From Halioglobus sp. (GTDB lineage: Bacteria > Pseudomonadota > Gammaproteobacteria > Pseudomonadales > Halieaceae): DNA of 64,000 nt. Below, one piece after another: positions 63,301-64,000 of this stretch. Position 1 is the first letter of the stretch, and each line of letters starts with the position of its first letter. The translations under genes were made by a program, and so were the position numbers. The notes beneath the pieces are model-generated. The model worked only from the letters and a program-made list of their open reading frames with translations, was not told where the DNA came from and did not search any database. Location of the stretch: positions 124,001-188,000 of the forward strand of contig JAGRIE010000002.1 in the NCBI GenBank assembly GCA_020443425.1. Reading direction: 5' to 3'.

Positions 63301-63513
63301 GATCAAACCTCCCCTATCGTTTGGTTTGAGATGCCAGTGAAGCAGTTGGGTCTAGAATAGACATACTAAATACTTGTGAAGTACGTCGGGTTGAAACAGG
63401 ATTTATTGAGTAAAGCCTTATAGATCAATCAGTTATATGGACTCTCTGCGCAGTCACGCGATGTAAATAATGCCGTATGCGGCACTGTGGCAGCCGGGAG
63501 GGGGAGTAGAGCG
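63301..63513. other. AT-richer divergent promoter region with palindrome
   Basis: This 213-bp gap between the 52-aa gene and the alcohol dehydrogenase is visibly richer in A and T than the rest of the window. GTCTAGAATAGAC at 63350-63362 is a perfect 13-bp palindrome (5-bp arms, 3-bp centre), a possible regulator site. TTGAAA (63391) and TATAGA (63419) occur, but with a 22-bp spacer, so no promoter is firmly assigned. Confidence 0.45.
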
Positions 63514-64000
63514 ATGAAGGCCATGGTACTGGAGTCAGCCAACACGAGGCTGCAATTGCGTGAAGTTGCGGTGCCGGACCCGGGTGCCGGTGAATTGCTG
63601 TTGCAGGTAAAGGCCTGTGGTATCTGTCGTACCGACCTGCATGTGCTGGACGGTGATCTGACAGCGCCGAGCCTGCCGCTGATCCCGGGTCACCAGATTA
63701 TCGGCGAAGTGATCGGCATCGGTGAGCAGGTCACCGGTTTCGCAATCGGGCAGCGGGTCGGCGTACCCTGGCTGGGCGGCAGTTGCGGGTACTGTTGGTA
63801 CTGCAGTCACCACCGCGAGAATCTCTGCGATGAAGCGCGCTACACCGGCTACCAGATCAACGGCGGCTTTGCCGAGTATACCGTTGCCGACGCCGCCTAC
63901 TGTTTCCCGATTCCGGCACAGTACAGCGATCAGCAGGCCGCACCGCTGTTGTGTGCCGGGCTGATCGGGTATCGCGCCTACCGTATGCTGGGCGCCTGCG
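63514..64000 (+). CDS. Zinc-dependent alcohol dehydrogenase, N-terminal part
   Basis: The first 162 residues of a medium-chain alcohol dehydrogenase run off the right edge. The catalytic zinc site is seen in ACGICRTDLH (Cys38) and in IPGHQIIGEV (His60); the structural zinc is bound by Cys91, 94, 97 and 105 in CGYCWYCSHHRENLC. The usual GHE is GHQ, as in the zinc-binding alcohol dehydrogenase subfamily 2 group. A GGGGGAG site precedes the ATG. The NAD-binding domain lies outside the window. Nothing suggests which alcohol it uses. Confidence 0.9.
   Translation, partial: MKAMVLESANTRLQLREVAVPDPGAGELLLQVKACGICRTDLHVLDGDLTAPSLPLIPGHQIIGEVIGIGEQVTGFAIGQRVGVPWLGGSCGYCWYCSHHRENLCDEARYTGYQINGGFAEYTVADAAYCFPIPAQYSDQQAAPLLCAGLIGYRAYRMLGAC

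Noticed and set aside
1..64000. CRISPR arrays, tRNA/rRNA genes, insertion sequences, integrases, toxin-antitoxin or phage-defence genes
   Set aside because: None recognised by reading both strands; a covariance-model scan for RNA genes was not possible here.

Overview
The window is 64 kb of GC-rich (by eye about 62-65%), densely coded chromosome from a Gram-negative bacterium. Several features point to a marine gammaproteobacterium: many lipoproteins with Gram-negative lipoboxes (several followed by Asn/Ser-rich linkers), Tat signals, a BaeS/BaeR-type two-component pair, Tex, DinB, YghU and a cyanide-insensitive-type bd oxidase. The content (P450, sulfatase, carotenoid oxygenase, 3-beta-HSD-like dehydrogenase, penicillin acylase, many secreted hydrolases) would fit the Halieaceae (OM60/NOR5) or a relative; that placement is inference. 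I recognise no tRNA, rRNA, CRISPR array, insertion sequence, prophage or origin.

Layout. 1-7.7 kb: start of a class III aminotransferase-like gene, a PhoD-like phosphatase, a long MscS-type channel, an orphan ABC substrate-binding protein, an EamA transporter and a YoaK-like membrane protein. 7.8-18.2 kb: a same-strand run of cytochrome P450, HSL-type esterase, ceramidase-like lipoprotein, alpha/beta-hydrolase lipoprotein, an unknown secreted protein and a membrane-anchored TPR protein of 976 aa; the first four look like a lipid or ester-degrading set. 18.4-24.7 kb: an amidohydrolase-SDR pair, then a class I HMG-CoA reductase divergent from a TetR regulator with a palindrome between them, a thioredoxin-fold isomerase-like protein, a Gph-like phosphatase and a small membrane protein. 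24.9-33.7 kb: secreted beta-propeller proteins, YghU, a penicillin-acylase lipoprotein, a DUF3336-patatin lipase and a coiled-coil protein. 33.8-40.5 kb: housekeeping block with tex, transglutaminase, dinB and cydAB. 40.6-54.6 kb: amidohydrolase lipoprotein, 3-beta-HSD-like dehydrogenase, a beta-propeller/di-haem lipoprotein, a METTL25-like methyltransferase, a beta-lactamase-fold hydrolase, a PQQ-type propeller, an esterase, a pentameric ligand-gated ion channel homologue and a sulfatase. 54.8-58.0 kb: baeS, a baeR-like gene broken by one in-frame amber codon, and two small secreted proteins. 58.0-64.0 kb: an L,D-transpeptidase, a carotenoid oxygenase, a DUF3127 protein with an SSB-like acidic tail, small membrane proteins and lipoproteins (one of 52 aa), and the start of a zinc alcohol dehydrogenase.

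Best leads: the amber codon in the response regulator, the HMG-CoA reductase/TetR divergon and its operator, the bacterial pLGIC, the SSB-like tail on the DUF3127 protein, the propeller/di-haem lipoprotein, and the P450-esterase-ceramidase-like cluster. I found no defence system, mobile element or clearly new multi-gene machine.
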